Shown: positions 8,411 through 18,315 of the stretch, in pieces
How positions within the stretch are numbered: position 1 is the stretch's first letter
How the letters are laid out: every line of letters begins with the position of its first letter
Position numbers and translations under genes: made by a program
Notes under the pieces: model-generated
Databases searched by the model: none
What the model was told of the DNA's origin: nothing
The model's input: the letters and a program-made list of their open reading frames with translations, nothing else
Assembly (NCBI RefSeq): GCF_902497745.1
Contig: NZ_CABVHJ010000007.1
Location: 234,131-298,130 of the forward strand
DNA: 64,000 nt
Direction: 5' to 3'
Origin: Pseudomonas fluorescens
GTDB taxonomy: Bacteria > Pseudomonadota > Gammaproteobacteria > Pseudomonadales > Pseudomonadaceae

Positions 8411-8490
8411 CAAAAGATCGCAGCCTTCGGCAGCTCCTACAAGTTCAAGTCGAACCCCGTGTAGGAGCTGCCGAAGGCTGCGATCTTTTG
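8411..8490. repeat. REPIN, GTAGGAGCTGCCGAAGG type
   Basis: Two REP sequences in inverted orientation (CAAAAGATCGCAGCC on the left, GGCTGCGATCTTTTG on the right) around a short spacer, able to form a long hairpin. It sits between the SDR gene and the convergent YceK-like gene. Other copies of this type are at 42592, 53785 and 54998. Confidence 0.9.
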
Positions 8491-8494
8491 ATGT

Positions 8495-8779
8495 TTACAA
8501 TCCGCCTGTTGCCTGAAAACTCACGCCGATCACGGTAAGAAGCGACAGCGGCAACAACAGCGTATCCAACAACGCACTGCCCGGCAGATCCAAACCCGGA
8601 TAGCTCGGCGCCTCAGCCCCGAAACGATCCATCGCGCAGCACCCGCCATTCAGCGCATACAAGTCCAGCCGCGTCCCGGAGTACACCACTGGCGCCCCCG
8701 GCTTGGCCGCGTCCAACGTGCGCGCCGTGGCGCACCCGTTCAGCAACAACGCCAGCCCGATGACCAGCAGCTTATTCAT
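8495..8779 (-). CDS. YceK/YidQ-family lipoprotein
   Basis: A 94-residue lipoprotein with signal peptide and lipobox LNGC. The body contains [11 protein letters not shown], then GGCC, a Pro-rich turn and a C-terminal hydrophobic [11 protein letters not shown] segment, the pattern of the YceK/YidQ (DUF1375) family. It overlaps the end of ubiX by 8 bases and is probably co-transcribed with mpl-ubiX. Role unknown. Confidence 0.85.
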   Translation of the reverse strand: MNKLLVIGLALLLNGCATARTLDAAKPGAPVVYSGTRLDLYALNGGCCAMDRFGAEAPSYPGLDLPGSALLDTLLLPLSLLTVIGVSFQATGGL

Positions 8780-9404
8780 CGCTGCTCAGGTGATGCTCAC
8801 CCCAACGCGGCAGCATGTCCTGAGGAATGCCGAGCAGATTGAGAATCCGCGCCACCACGAAATCGATCAGGTCGTCGATAGTCTGCGGCTGGTGATAGAA
8901 CCCCGGCGAGGCCGGCAGAATCGTCACGCCCATGTTCGACAGCTTGAGCATGTGCTCCAGATGAATGCTCGAATACGGCGCTTCACGCGGCACCAGAATC
9001 AACTGACGGCGCTCCTTCAAAGTGACATCGGCGGCGCGTTCGATCAGGTTGTTGCAGGCGCCGGTGGCAATCGCCGACAACGTGCCCGTGGAGCACGGCA
9101 CCACGACCATCGCCGCAGGAGCGCCAGACCCCGAGGCTACCGGCGACATCCAGTCTTCCTTGCCGTACACGCGGATCTGCCCGGCGGCAGCCCCGGTATA
9201 TTCGGTGAGGAAGGCCTGCATCATTTGCGGCTTGGGCGGCAGCGTGACATCGGTCTCGGTGGCCATCACCAGTTGCGCAGCCTTGGAGATCAGGAAGTGC
9301 ACCTCGCGATCTTCCCGCACCAGACAATCGAGCAGGCGCAGACCGTACTGGGCGCCGGAGGCACCGGTCATCGCCAGCGTGATGCGTTCGGGGCCATTGT
9401 TCAT
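8772..9404 (-). CDS. ubiX: Flavin prenyltransferase UbiX
   Basis: A 210-residue flavoprotein that makes prenylated FMN, the cofactor of the decarboxylase UbiD in ubiquinone synthesis. Family signatures seen: [18 protein letters not shown] at the N-terminus, [13 protein letters not shown], and [13 protein letters not shown] with the conserved Arg and Glu. The ATG at 9404 overlaps the TGA of mpl by four bases (ATGA), which fixes the start and implies coupling. The same pairing of mpl and ubiX is known in Pseudomonas. Confidence 0.95.
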   Translation of the reverse strand: MNNGPERITLAMTGASGAQYGLRLLDCLVREDREVHFLISKAAQLVMATETDVTLPPKPQMMQAFLTEYTGAAAGQIRVYGKEDWMSPVASGSGAPAAMVVVPCSTGTLSAIATGACNNLIERAADVTLKERRQLILVPREAPYSSIHLEHMLKLSNMGVTILPASPGFYHQPQTIDDLIDFVVARILNLLGIPQDMLPRWGEHHLSSDE

Positions 9405-10750
9405 ACCAGCGCCTCGGCGAGTTTGCCGTGCAGGCCGCCGAAGCCGCCGTTGCTCATGATCACTACGTGAGTGCCGGGCTGGGCCTGGCTCTTCACGCGC
9501 TCGATAATGCCTTCCAGCGAATCGCTGACAATCGACGGCACCGTGCACAGCGCGGCGGTGCCGGCCAGGTCCCAGCCGAGGTTGGCCGGGGCGTACCAGA
9601 TCACCTGATCGGCATCGACCACGCTGTCCGGCAAGCCGTCACGGTGGGCGCCGAGCTTCATCGAGTTGGAACGCGGTTCGATGATCGCGATCAGCGGAGC
9701 GTCGCCGATGCGTTTGCGCAAACCGTCGAGGGTGGTGGCAATCGCAGTCGGGTGGTGGGCGAAGTCGTCGTAAATGGTAATGCCGCGGACTTCGGCGACT
9801 TTTTCCATGCGGCGTTTGACGTTCTTGAACGCACTCAACCCGGCGATGCCCATCGACGGCACCACGCCAACATGCCGCGCCGCCGCCAAAGCGGCCAAGG
9901 CGTTGGCGACGTTGTGCTGACCGGTCAGCTCCCACTCGACGGTGCCTTGCGACACGCCTTCGAACATCACTTCGAACGCTGAGCCGTCTTCGCTGAGCAG
10001 TTTGACCTGCCACTGACCGCCGGCACCGGTGGTTTGCACCGGGGTCCAGCAGCCCATTTCGATCACACGTCGCAAGGCCGGCTCGGTGGTCGGGTGGATG
10101 ACCAGGCCTTCACTCGGAATGGTGCGCACCAAGTGGTGGAATTGCCGCTCGATCGCCGGCAGATCCGGGAAGATATCGGCGTGATCGAACTCAAGGTTAT
10201 TGAGGATCGCGGTGCGTGGGCGGTAATGAACAAACTTCGAGCGCTTGTCGAAGAAGGCGCTGTCGTATTCGTCGGCCTCGATCACGAAGAACGGCGTGCC
10301 GCCCAGACGTGCCGATACCGAAAAGTTCTGCGGCACGCCGCCAATCAGGAAGCCCGGACTCATGCCGGCGTGTTCCAGGACCCAGGCGAGCATGCTGCTG
10401 GTGGTGGTTTTACCGTGAGTGCCAGCCACCGCCAAGACCCAGCGACCTTGCAGCACGTGATCAGCCAGCCACTGCGGGCCGGAGACGTACGGCAGGCCTT
10501 TGTTCAGGACATATTCCACCGCCGGGTTGCCGCGGGACATGGCGTTGCCGATCACCACCAGATCCGGTGCCGGATCGAGCTGCGCCGGATCGTAACCTTG
10601 CGTCAGCTGAATGCCTTGTGCTTCAAGCTGCGTGCTCATCGGCGGATAGACGTTGGCGTCGGAACCGGTCACGTGATGGCCCAGCTCTTTGGCCAACACC
10701 GCCATCGAGCCCATGAAAGTCCCGCAGATACCCAGAATATGAATGTGCAT
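9401..10750 (-). CDS. mpl: UDP-N-acetylmuramate:L-alanyl-gamma-D-glutamyl-meso-DAP ligase Mpl
   Basis: A 449-residue Mur ligase used in peptidoglycan recycling: it attaches the recovered tripeptide to UDP-MurNAc in the cytoplasm. Seen: N-terminal [14 protein letters not shown]ossmann start, the ATP loop [13 protein letters not shown], the central [16 protein letters not shown] and the C-terminal [10 protein letters not shown] typical of Mpl. The frame extends 18 codons upstream, but MHIHILG at 10750 is the conserved family start. It heads the mpl-ubiX-yceK-like unit. Confidence 0.95.
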   Translation of the reverse strand: MHIHILGICGTFMGSMAVLAKELGHHVTGSDANVYPPMSTQLEAQGIQLTQGYDPAQLDPAPDLVVIGNAMSRGNPAVEYVLNKGLPYVSGPQWLADHVLQGRWVLAVAGTHGKTTTSSMLAWVLEHAGMSPGFLIGGVPQNFSVSARLGGTPFFVIEADEYDSAFFDKRSKFVHYRPRTAILNNLEFDHADIFPDLPAIERQFHHLVRTIPSEGLVIHPTTEPALRRVIEMGCWTPVQTTGAGGQWQVKLLSEDGSAFEVMFEGVSQGTVEWELTGQHNVANALAALAAARHVGVVPSMGIAGLSAFKNVKRRMEKVAEVRGITIYDDFAHHPTAIATTLDGLRKRIGDAPLIAIIEPRSNSMKLGAHRDGLPDSVVDADQVIWYAPANLGWDLAGTAALCTVPSIVSDSLEGIIERVKSQAQPGTHVVIMSNGGFGGLHGKLAEALV

Positions 10751-10865
10751 AGTCGACCTCGTAAAACATGGCCGCAGGTTAGCGTAGGGAGGGGGAAATC
10801 GCACTCTTTAGGTGAGGGGCGGGACTGGTTGGCCGCAGCATCTCGATTCTGCTGCAGATTGTAGC

Positions 10866-11317
10866 CCCTCACCCCAGCCCTCTCCCGAGGGAGAGGGAGC
10901 CGATCTCGGTCGCTTTCAAATCCCGAGTTCGGCTCGATAACTCAGGTCGGCGTAAATCAGTAGAGCACTCGCCCAGTCCACTTTTCGGCGGGAGAGGGAG
11001 CCGATCTCGGTTGCTTTCAAATCCCGAGTTCGGCTCGATACCTCAGGTCGGCGTAAATCAGTAGAGCGCTCGCCCAGTCCACTTTTCGGCGAGAGAGGGA
11101 GCCGATCTCGGTCGTTTTCAAATCCTGAGTTCGGCTCGACACCTCAGGTCGGCGTAAATCAGTAGAGCGACTCGGTCAGTCCACTTTTCGGCGGGAGAGG
11201 GAGCCGATCTCGGTTGCTTTCAAATCCTGAGTTCGGCTCGATAACTCAGGTCGGCGTAAATCACCAAAACACCGCGGTCAGTCCCCTCTCCCTCTGGGAG
11301 AGGGCTAGGGTGAGGGC
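10866..11317. repeat. Inverted-end repeat element with four tandem ~101-bp cores
   Basis: The left end CCCCTCACCCCAGCCC and the right end GGGCTAGGGTGAGGG are imperfect inverted repeats, each next to a local CCCTCTCCC/GGGAGAGGG hairpin. Between them a unit beginning GAGCCGATCTCGG repeats at 10897, 10998, 11099 and 11201 (periods 101, 101, 102). Units differ at a handful of positions, such as CCCGAG/CCTGAG. The whole mpl-eatR gap is this element; I see no gene in it. A one-core relative is at 58746-58903. It looks like a non-autonomous repeat that has amplified internally. Confidence 0.85.
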
Positions 11318-11320
11318 CTT

Positions 11321-13234
11321 CTAACTGACTCGCCGCTCAATCCCGTGTTTACGCAGCTTTCTATAAAGAGTATTGCGACTGACACCCAGTTGCTGCGCCG
11401 TATGGGTCATGTGCCAGCGGGTTTGCTCCAGCGCATTGAGCAGAGCCGACCTTTCGGCGTCTTCCAGTGGATGATCGGATTCCTTAACCGCTAATACTGC
11501 CGCACTCCCCTGCCGAATCATCACCGGCAAGTCCTCAACCCCGATCCGCCCTTCATCGCATAACGCCGCCAGCGTGCGCAGAACATTACGCAACTGCCGC
11601 ACATTGCCCGGCCAGTTGAACGCCAGCAACGCCTGACGCGCGGCCTCGTCGATCACGATGGTTTCACCGCCCGCCTCTTCGGCCAGCAGAAAATCCAGCA
11701 ACTGCGATTTATCACTGCGGGCGCGTAATGCCGGCAACGCCACTTCCAGGCCGTTGAGCCGGTAATACAAATCCTCGCGGAAGCTCCCATCCGCGACCCG
11801 CTCCAGCAGATTGCGGTGGGTGGCGCTGATGATTCGCACATTGACCGCTTCCGGTTCGCCACCGATCGGCACCACTTGCCGGTCCTCCAGCACCCGCAAC
11901 AACCGCGTCTGCAAGGCCAGCGGCATGTCGCCAATCTCATCGAGAAACAGCGTGCCACCATCCGCCTGCTGCAACTTGCCGCGCATGCCGTCCTTGCGCG
12001 CGCCGGTAAAACTGCCGCCGCGATAGCCGAACAATTCGCTCTCGATCAGGCTTTCCGGGATGGCCGCGCAGTTGAGGGCGACGAAGGCTTTGTTTGAGCG
12101 CTGGCTGGCGTGATGCACAGCCTTGGCGAAGGCTTCTTTGCCGGAACCGGTTTCGCCGTTGATCAACAGCGGCACATCACGCTCGAACACGCGCAGGGCT
12201 TTGCGGAAATCGGCCTGCAGCGCCTGATCACCGAGGCAAATGCCCGACAATGATTGCGCCTTGGCCACAACCGGGGCCGGCATGATCGGTAGAGATTTGC
12301 GCGACTCACCGCGCAACACCGCAAACAAATGCCGGCCATCGCGGGTGCGCAGCGGCCAACTGGCGCTGGCATGAGCGCTGGCGCGACCGAGCAATTCATC
12401 CAGCGAGCAATCGAAAAAAGCCTCGACCGGTTTGCCCAGCAAACCGCCACGAATGTGCCCGAGCAAGTTCAGCGCACTCTGGTTGACCGCGCTGATCCGC
12501 CCTTCCCCGTCAAACGCCAGCAAGCCCTCGCTGAACAGCCCGACGGACTCGGCTTGCAGGTGGAAACGCAGCAACCATTGGTTATCGAAACAACGCAGGA
12601 AGTAGCAGCTCTCGATCATCTTCGCCGACAGATTGACCAGCGCCATGGTGTGGAACTGGCTCTGCCGCGAGACATCATGGCGAGCCGACGACACGTCGAG
12701 CACCGCGAGCAGTTCGCCGTGGGGATCGAACACCGGGCTCGCCGAGCAGGTCAGGCCGGTGTGGCGACCACGAAAGTGCTCATCCTGGTGAATGGTCAGC
12801 GCCTGACGTTCGACCAGGCAAGTGCCGATGCCGTTGGTGCCTTCGCAAGCCTCGCTCCAGTCAGCCCCAAGCCACAGGCCGGCGCGCTCGAAGATCTTGC
12901 GTTCGGCGGGCGCGGTGACGCAGTTGAGGATCACTCCGCGCGCGTCGGTCAGCAGCACCGCGTGGCCGGCGCCGGAGAGTTGTTGGTGCAGGCTGCTCAT
13001 TTCATTGCCGGCGATCTGCAATACCTGTTGCAGACGCTCGCGGCTTTCGAGGACCCGGCCGTGTTCAAGCACGGTCGGCGCGATAGCCAAGGCGGGATCG
13101 AGATGGTAATCCTCAAGGCAACGCAGCCACGAGCGGGCAATCGAAGGATCGGCACCGGGGCCGTGCAGGTGCGGTTTGCCCTGGGTAGCAGTGAGAACCT
13201 GTTGGGCATGGCGACTCAAATGGTTGTCGTGCAT
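11321..13234 (-). CDS. eatR: Sigma-54-dependent activator, AcoR/EatR-like
   Basis: A 637-residue enhancer-binding protein. An N-terminal GAF-type sensor (~60-215) is followed by a PAS-like region (~230-310), the AAA+ domain with Walker A GETGSGKE (360-367), the sigma-54 contact loop GSFTGA (407-412, Ser variant of GAFTGA) and Walker B LFLDEIGD, then a Fis-type helix-turn-helix at the C-terminus (QLGVSRNTLYRKLRKHG). It is divergent from an ExaC-like aldehyde dehydrogenase and the eat-eutBC genes, the arrangement of P. aeruginosa EatR (PA4021), which activates ethanolamine catabolism with RpoN. It is therefore the likely reader of ethanolamine or a product, acting at 13341-13391 and the two -24/-12 promoters. 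Confidence 0.85.
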   Translation of the reverse strand: MHDNHLSRHAQQVLTATQGKPHLHGPGADPSIARSWLRCLEDYHLDPALAIAPTVLEHGRVLESRERLQQVLQIAGNEMSSLHQQLSGAGHAVLLTDARGVILNCVTAPAERKIFERAGLWLGADWSEACEGTNGIGTCLVERQALTIHQDEHFRGRHTGLTCSASPVFDPHGELLAVLDVSSARHDVSRQSQFHTMALVNLSAKMIESCYFLRCFDNQWLLRFHLQAESVGLFSEGLLAFDGEGRISAVNQSALNLLGHIRGGLLGKPVEAFFDCSLDELLGRASAHASASWPLRTRDGRHLFAVLRGESRKSLPIMPAPVVAKAQSLSGICLGDQALQADFRKALRVFERDVPLLINGETGSGKEAFAKAVHHASQRSNKAFVALNCAAIPESLIESELFGYRGGSFTGARKDGMRGKLQQADGGTLFLDEIGDMPLALQTRLLRVLEDRQVVPIGGEPEAVNVRIISATHRNLLERVADGSFREDLYYRLNGLEVALPALRARSDKSQLLDFLLAEEAGGETIVIDEAARQALLAFNWPGNVRQLRNVLRTLAALCDEGRIGVEDLPVMIRQGSAAVLAVKESDHPLEDAERSALLNALEQTRWHMTHTAQQLGVSRNTLYRKLRKHGIERRVS

Positions 13235-13340
13235 TTCTTATTGTTCTCCCCGAGGCTCGACGGCCCAATGCTGAGGTGACGCCCAGCATCCCCCAGCCAC
13301 CGACGCATTGCAATGCTGGCAAGACTGTCCGGTCACGGGC

Positions 13341-13391
13341 TGTACCGAAAGCGGTACAAACTGTCACCCCATCTGTACCGAAACCGTCACA
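13341..13391. promoter_or_regulatory. Candidate EatR upstream activating sites
   Basis: A perfect 7-4-7 palindrome TGTACCGAAAGCGGTACA lies at 13341-13358. A second copy, perfect in the left arm and degenerate in the right (TGTACCG, then GTCACA), lies at 13374-13391. The centre-to-centre distance is 33 bp, about three helical turns. They sit ~65-115 bp upstream of the -24/-12 element at 13455, the usual enhancer position for a sigma-54 activator. Protein assignment is inferred from position. Confidence 0.65.
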
Positions 13392-13454
13392 GGCAAAATC
13401 CGCTCGTCCGACACAAACCAGCCAAGCCCTTGATTTACCTACCCTGCACGGCAG

Positions 13455-13470
13455 TGGCCCGACCTTTGCT
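13455..13470 (+). promoter_or_regulatory. Sigma-54 (-24/-12) promoter of exaC-like gene
   Basis: TGGCCCGACCTTTGCT keeps the invariant GG and GC with the correct 10-bp spacing and matches TGGCACG-N4-TTGC at nearly every position. It is 66 bp before the aldehyde dehydrogenase start. Confidence 0.8.
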
Positions 13471-13535
13471 CTACGCTTATAGCAAGCGCACTTGCGCGTT
13501 TCTCTAATAAGTACAAAGCCAAGGAGAACATCATC

Positions 13536-15056
13536 ATGCGTTACGCTCACCCCGGTACTGAAGGCGCCAAAGTCTCGTTCAAAGCCAAGTACGGTAACTA
13601 CATCGGCGGCGAGTTCGTCGCGCCTGTCAAAGGTCAGTACTTCACCAACACCTCGCCAGTGAATGGCCAGCCGATTGCCGAATTCCCCCGCTCCACTGCC
13701 GAAGACATCGACAAGGCACTGGACGCCGCCCACGCCGCTGCCGACGCGTGGGGCGCGACCTCCGTGCAGGCGCGCTCGCTGATCCTGCTGAAAATCGCCG
13801 ACCGCATCGAACAGAACCTCGAGCTGCTGGCGATCACCGAAACCTGGGACAACGGCAAAGCCATCCGCGAAACCCTCAACGCCGACATCCCGCTGGCCGC
13901 CGACCATTTCCGCTACTTCGCTGGCTGCCTGCGCGCCCAGGAAGGCAGCGCTGCCGAAATCGACGGCAACACCGTGGCGTATCACATTCATGAACCGCTG
14001 GGCGTGGTCGGCCAGATCATCCCGTGGAACTTCCCGATCCTGATGGCCGCGTGGAAACTCGCCCCGGCACTCGCCGCAGGCAACTGCGTGGTACTCAAAC
14101 CGGCCGAGCAAACCCCGTTGGGCATTACCGTGTTGCTGGAACTGATCGGTGATTTGCTGCCACCCGGCGTGCTGAACATTGTTCAGGGCTATGGCAAAGA
14201 AGCCGGCGAAGCGCTGGCGACCAGCAAACGCATCGCCAAAATCGCTTTCACCGGCTCGACCCCGGTTGGCTCGCACATCATGAAATGCGCGGCCGAAAAC
14301 ATCATCCCTTCCACTGTGGAACTGGGCGGCAAATCGCCGAACATCTTCTTCGAAGACATCATGCAGGCCGAGCCGACCTTCATTGAGAAAGCCGCTGAAG
14401 GTCTGGTGCTGGCGTTCTTCAACCAGGGCGAAGTGTGCACCTGCCCATCCCGCGCGCTGGTGCAGGAATCGATCTACGACGAGTTCATGGCCGTCGTCAT
14501 GAAGAAAGTCCTGCAAATCAAACGCGGCGATCCGCTGGACACCGACACCATGGTCGGCGCGCAGGCGTCCGAGCAGCAATTCGACAAGATCCTTTCTTAC
14601 CTGGAAATCGCCAAGGGCGAAGGCGCCGAGCTGTTGACCGGCGGCAAAGTGGAAAAACTCGAGGGCAATCTGTCGACCGGCTATTACATCCAGCCGACCC
14701 TGCTCAAGGGCACCAACAAGATGCGCGTGTTCCAGGAAGAAATCTTTGGCCCGGTGGTGAGCATCACCACGTTCAAGGACGAAGCCGAGGCCCTGGCGAT
14801 CGCCAACGACACCGAATTCGGCCTCGGCGCCGGCCTGTGGACCCGCGACATCAACCGCGCCTACCGCATGGGCCGCGCGATCAAGGCCGGTCGCGTGTGG
14901 ACCAACTGCTACCACCTGTACCCGGCGCATGCTGCGTTTGGCGGGTACAAGAAGTCCGGTGTGGGGCGTGAGACCCACAAGATGATGCTCGATCACTACC
15001 AGCAAACCAAAAACCTGCTGGTGAGCTACGACATCAATCCGTTGGGCTTCTTCTAA
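13536..15056 (+). CDS. exaC: NAD+-dependent aldehyde dehydrogenase, ExaC/acetaldehyde type
   Basis: A 506-residue class-3-like ALDH, normal length. Seen: the [19 protein letters not shown] segment, the NAD loop [11 protein letters not shown], the general base in VELGGKSPN (E262) and the nucleophile in [11 protein letters not shown] (C301). It oxidises acetaldehyde, the product of ethanolamine ammonia-lyase, to acetate; ExaC proteins also serve ethanol oxidation. Clear ribosome site AAGGAGAA before the ATG at 13536. It is divergent from the EatR-like regulator and preceded by a sigma-54 promoter and palindromic activator sites, so it belongs to the ethanolamine regulon. Confidence 0.92.
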   Translation: MRYAHPGTEGAKVSFKAKYGNYIGGEFVAPVKGQYFTNTSPVNGQPIAEFPRSTAEDIDKALDAAHAAADAWGATSVQARSLILLKIADRIEQNLELLAITETWDNGKAIRETLNADIPLAADHFRYFAGCLRAQEGSAAEIDGNTVAYHIHEPLGVVGQIIPWNFPILMAAWKLAPALAAGNCVVLKPAEQTPLGITVLLELIGDLLPPGVLNIVQGYGKEAGEALATSKRIAKIAFTGSTPVGSHIMKCAAENIIPSTVELGGKSPNIFFEDIMQAEPTFIEKAAEGLVLAFFNQGEVCTCPSRALVQESIYDEFMAVVMKKVLQIKRGDPLDTDTMVGAQASEQQFDKILSYLEIAKGEGAELLTGGKVEKLEGNLSTGYYIQPTLLKGTNKMRVFQEEIFGPVVSITTFKDEAEALAIANDTEFGLGAGLWTRDINRAYRMGRAIKAGRVWTNCYHLYPAHAAFGGYKKSGVGRETHKMMLDHYQQTKNLLVSYDINPLGFF

Positions 15057-15101
15057 AACCTGAGGGCGACTCAGATATTTCTGTGTCGCCCGTTCAACCG
15101 C

Positions 15102-15194
15102 TTTCGCGAGCAAGCTCGCTCCCACAGGGATCTCTACAAGGTCTCGATATTGGGCTTACCACAGAAACCTGTGGGAGCGAGCTTGCTCGCGAAG
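15102..15194. repeat. REPIN, GTGGGAGCGAGCTTGCTCGCGAA type
   Basis: Two inverted REPs (TTCGCGAGCAAGCTCGCTCCCAC and its complement) around a ~45-bp spacer in the exaC-eat gap. A further hairpin, GGGCGAC (from 15065) with GTCGCCC (to 15091), lies between the exaC stop and this REPIN and may end or protect the exaC message. The sigma-54 promoter for the permease is just downstream. Confidence 0.9.
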
Positions 15195-15232
15195 GCGTCC
15201 TGTCTGACACACCACCAAAGGCCTGGCCGCTC

Positions 15233-15248
15233 TGGCACGGCCCTTGCG
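15233..15248 (+). promoter_or_regulatory. Sigma-54 (-24/-12) promoter of eat-eutBC
   Basis: TGGCACGGCCCTTGCG is an essentially perfect -24/-12 element (TGGCACG-N4-TTGC), 113 bp before the permease start. It shows that eat-eutBC can be transcribed by RpoN independently of exaC. No second copy of the TGTACCG palindrome is visible nearby, so activation may use the sites 1.9 kb upstream or a site I did not see. Confidence 0.8.
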
Positions 15249-15360
15249 TACCCGTCATTCAGGATTTGCACCGAAACTGCCGCTGCGTGAACAGCATCCA
15301 TCCACCTAACCGCTCCACCCGAAAGTCCACAGATCGAACAATAAAAAACAGAGAGGACTT

Positions 15361-16731
15361 ATGACTTCCACCACACAGCTCAAACCCACACTCGGCACCC
15401 TGCACCTCTGGGGCATTGCCGTCGGCCTGGTGATTTCCGGCGAATACTTCGGCTGGAGTTACGGCTGGGGTACCGCCGGGACCCTGGGTTTTCTGGTCAC
15501 GGCCTTGATGGTCGCAACCATGTACACCTGCTTCATCTTCAGTTTCACCGAATTGACTACTGCGATCCCACACGCCGGCGGGCCGTTTGCCTACAGCCGT
15601 CGGGCGTTCGGCGAGAAAGGCGGATTGATCGCCGGCATCGCCACGCTGATCGAGTTCGTCTTTGCGCCACCGGCGATTGCCATGGCCATCGGCGCTTATC
15701 TCAACGTGCAATATCCGGAGCTTGATCCGAAGATCGCCGCCGTCGGCGCGTATTTCGTCTTCATGACGTTGAACATCCTCGGCGTCAGCATCGCGGCGAC
15801 CTTTGAGCTGGTAGTCACCGTGCTCGCCGTCGCCGAGTTGCTGGTGTTCATGGGCGTGGTTGCGCCGGGCTTCAGCTTCAGTAACTTCGTGCTGAATGGC
15901 TGGTCGGGCTCGAATGAATTCACCCTGGGGTCGATCCCCGGAATCTTCGCGGCGATACCGTTCGCAATCTGGTTCTTCCTCGCCATCGAGGGCGCCGCCA
16001 TGGCCGCCGAAGAAGCGAAGGACCCGAAACGGACGATTCCCAAAGCCTACGTCAGCGGCATTCTGACCCTGGTGTTCCTCGCCATCGGCGTAATGGTCAT
16101 GGCCGGCGGCGTTGGCGACTGGCGCCAACTGTCGAACATCAACGACCCGCTGCCACAAGCGATGAAAGCCGTGGTCGGCAACAATTCGTCGTGGATGCAC
16201 ATGCTGGTGTGGATCGGCCTGTTCGGGCTGGTGGCGAGTTTCCACGGGATCATTCTTGGCTACTCGCGGCAGTTCTTCGCCCTCGCCCGCGCCGGTTATC
16301 TGCCTAAAGGCCTGGCCAAGCTGTCGCGTTTCCAGACACCACATAGGGCGATTCTGGCCGGTGGCGTGATCGGCATTGCGGCGATTTACAGCGACGGTCT
16401 GGTCAATCTGCAAGGCATGACCCTGACCGCAGCGATGATCACCATGTCGGTGTTCGGCGCGATCGTGATGTACATCATCAGCATGCTCAGCCTGTTCAGA
16501 CTGCGTAAGACCGAGCCGAACCTGGAGCGCACCTTCCGTGCGCCGGGCTATCCGGTGGTGCCGGCGATTGCGCTGTTTCTGGCGGTGGTGTGCCTGATCG
16601 CGATGGCGTGGTTCAACACGCTGATCGGCTGTGTGTTCCTTGGCTTCATGGCTGCTGGTTACCTGTATTTCCAGCTGACCGCCAAGCAACGCTCCGAAGC
16701 GCCGGCAGACGCTATGCTCGAAGGTATCTAG
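15361..16731 (+). CDS. eat: Ethanolamine permease (APC family)
   Basis: A 456-residue inner-membrane transporter with about twelve hydrophobic helices. The first helix region GLVISGEYFGWSYGWG and the IPHAGGPFAYSRRAFG segment are the APC-superfamily substrate-site regions; Gly/Glu in this arrangement is typical of Eat-type ethanolamine permeases. The ATG at 15361 follows AGAGAGGA. It has its own sigma-54 promoter at 15233 and is followed by eutB/eutC. Imports ethanolamine for EutBC. Confidence 0.9.
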   Translation: MTSTTQLKPTLGTLHLWGIAVGLVISGEYFGWSYGWGTAGTLGFLVTALMVATMYTCFIFSFTELTTAIPHAGGPFAYSRRAFGEKGGLIAGIATLIEFVFAPPAIAMAIGAYLNVQYPELDPKIAAVGAYFVFMTLNILGVSIAATFELVVTVLAVAELLVFMGVVAPGFSFSNFVLNGWSGSNEFTLGSIPGIFAAIPFAIWFFLAIEGAAMAAEEAKDPKRTIPKAYVSGILTLVFLAIGVMVMAGGVGDWRQLSNINDPLPQAMKAVVGNNSSWMHMLVWIGLFGLVASFHGIILGYSRQFFALARAGYLPKGLAKLSRFQTPHRAILAGGVIGIAAIYSDGLVNLQGMTLTAAMITMSVFGAIVMYIISMLSLFRLRKTEPNLERTFRAPGYPVVPAIALFLAVVCLIAMAWFNTLIGCVFLGFMAAGYLYFQLTAKQRSEAPADAMLEGI

Positions 16732-16740
16732 TTGCACCGG

Positions 16741-16761
16741 CACCGGGCCTTTCGCCCGGTG
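16741..16761 (+). other. Intercistronic hairpin after eat
   Basis: CACCGGGC (16741-16748) pairs with GCCCGGTG (16754-16761) around the loop CTTTC. No T-run follows, so it is more likely an RNA-stability or attenuation element than a strong terminator. With the REPIN at 16792 it separates eat from eutB. Confidence 0.5.
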
Positions 16762-16791
16762 CCCGCTATATAGAAGTGCATGAAGTTCCAA

Positions 16792-16881
16792 TGTGGGAGC
16801 GAGCCTGCTCGCGAAAGCGGAGTCTCAGTCGACGACGGTTTTGAATGTCAGTCCGCTTTCGCGGGCAGGCTCGCTCCCACA
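16792..16881. repeat. REPIN, GTGGGAGCGAGCCTGCTCGCGAA type
   Basis: Inverted REPs at 16793-16815 and ~16858-16880 with a ~42-bp spacer. It lies in the 189-bp eat-eutB gap, inside what is otherwise a single functional operon, ending about 40 bp before the eutB start. Confidence 0.9.
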
Positions 16882-16920
16882 GGGAACTAGTTATCCACAG
16901 AATCAGGAGGACACCGCCCC

Positions 16921-18315
16921 ATGGCCGCATTCGCCCATTCCGTCGGCGCCCAGACCTATCGCTTCGACAGCCTCAAGGACGTCATGGCCAAGGCCAGCCC
17001 GGCGCGCTCCGGGGACTTCCTCGCCGGTGTCGCCGCGCTCAACGACGGCGAGCGCGTGGCCGCGCAAATGGCGCTGGCCGACGTCCCGCTCACGCACTTC
17101 CTGCAAGAAGCGCTGATTCCTTATGAGGCTGATGAAGTCACCCGGCTGATCATCGACACCCACGACAAGCAAGCCTTTGCCGTGGTCAGCCACCTCACCG
17201 TAGGAGGCTTTCGTGACTGGCTGCTCAGCGACGCCGCCGACGAAACCAGCCTGCGTAATCTCGCCCCCGGCCTGACTCCGGAAATGGTCGCGGCGGTATC
17301 AAAGATCATGCGCGTGCAGGATCTGGTGCTGGTGGCGCAAAAGATCCGCGTGGTCACCAAATTCCGCGGCACCCTCGGCCTGCGTGGGCGCCTGTCGACG
17401 CGCCTGCAACCCAATCACCCGACCGACGAACCGTCGGGCATCGCCGCAAGCATTCTCGACGGCCTGCTCTACGGTAATGGCGACGCGATGATCGGCATCA
17501 ACCCGGCCACCGACAGCATCGCCTCGATTTGCGCGATGCTGGAAATGCTCGACGCGATCATCCAGCGCTACGACATCCCGACCCAGGCCTGCGTGCTGAC
17601 CCACGTCACCACCTCGATCGAGGCGATCAACCGTGGCGTGCCGCTGGATCTGGTGTTCCAGTCGATTGCTGGCACCGAAGCGGCCAACGCCAGTTTCGGC
17701 ATCAACCTCAACGTATTGCAGGAAGGCTATGACGCCGGTCTGAGCCTGAATCGCGGCACTCTCGGGCAAAACCTGATGTATTTCGAAACCGGCCAAGGCA
17801 GCGCCCTGTCGGCCAACGCCCATCACGGTGTCGATCAGCAAACCTGCGAAACCCGGGCCTACGCCGTGGCGCGACATTTCAAGCCGTTCCTGGTCAACAC
17901 GGTTGTAGGATTTATCGGCCCGGAGTACCTCTACAACGGCAAACAGATCATCCGCGCCGGCCTCGAAGACCACTTCTGCGGCAAGTTGCTCGGCGTGCCG
18001 ATGGGCTGCGATATCTGCTACACCAACCACGCCGAAGCCGATCAGGACGACATGGACACCTTGCTGACGCTGCTCGGTGTCGCCGGGATCAACTTCATCA
18101 TGGGCATTCCCGGCTCCGACGACATCATGCTCAATTACCAGACCACTTCGTTCCACGACGCGCTCTATGCGCGGCAGACTCTGGGCCTGAAACCGGCGCC
18201 GGAGTTCGAGCAATGGCTGGCCAACATGGGCATCTTCACCCAAGCGGATGGCAAGGTTCGCTTCGGTAACAACTTGCCGCCGGCCTTCCGCCAGGCGCTG
18301 GCGCAACTGGGATGA
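16921..18315 (+). CDS. eutB: Ethanolamine ammonia-lyase large subunit EutB
   Basis: A 464-residue TIM-barrel subunit of the adenosylcobalamin-dependent enzyme that splits ethanolamine into acetaldehyde and ammonia. Signatures seen: [64 protein letters not shown] and [20 protein letters not shown]. The ATG at 16921 follows AGGAGGACACC. Its stop overlaps the eutC start by four bases. Full length with no visible damage. No eut microcompartment genes are nearby, as expected for the short Pseudomonas pathway. Confidence 0.97.
   Translation: MAAFAHSVGAQTYRFDSLKDVMAKASPARSGDFLAGVAALNDGERVAAQMALADVPLTHFLQEALIPYEADEVTRLIIDTHDKQAFAVVSHLTVGGFRDWLLSDAADETSLRNLAPGLTPEMVAAVSKIMRVQDLVLVAQKIRVVTKFRGTLGLRGRLSTRLQPNHPTDEPSGIAASILDGLLYGNGDAMIGINPATDSIASICAMLEMLDAIIQRYDIPTQACVLTHVTTSIEAINRGVPLDLVFQSIAGTEAANASFGINLNVLQEGYDAGLSLNRGTLGQNLMYFETGQGSALSANAHHGVDQQTCETRAYAVARHFKPFLVNTVVGFIGPEYLYNGKQIIRAGLEDHFCGKLLGVPMGCDICYTNHAEADQDDMDTLLTLLGVAGINFIMGIPGSDDIMLNYQTTSFHDALYARQTLGLKPAPEFEQWLANMGIFTQADGKVRFGNNLPPAFRQALAQLG

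Noticed and set aside
10866..11317. CRISPR array (four ~101-bp periodic units)
   Set aside because: The units are near-identical along their entire length with no variable spacers, and the ends are inverted repeats; no cas genes nearby.
13113..15125. Long open frame (670 codons) opposite the aldehyde dehydrogenase
   Set aside because: Runs through the sigma-54 promoter, the dehydrogenase and into the eatR 5' end on the other frame; Gly/Asp/His-rich shadow translation.
15259..16791. 510-codon open frame opposite the ethanolamine permease
   Set aside because: Composition of an antisense shadow of a membrane protein (Asp/Glu/His/Arg-rich); no start signal.
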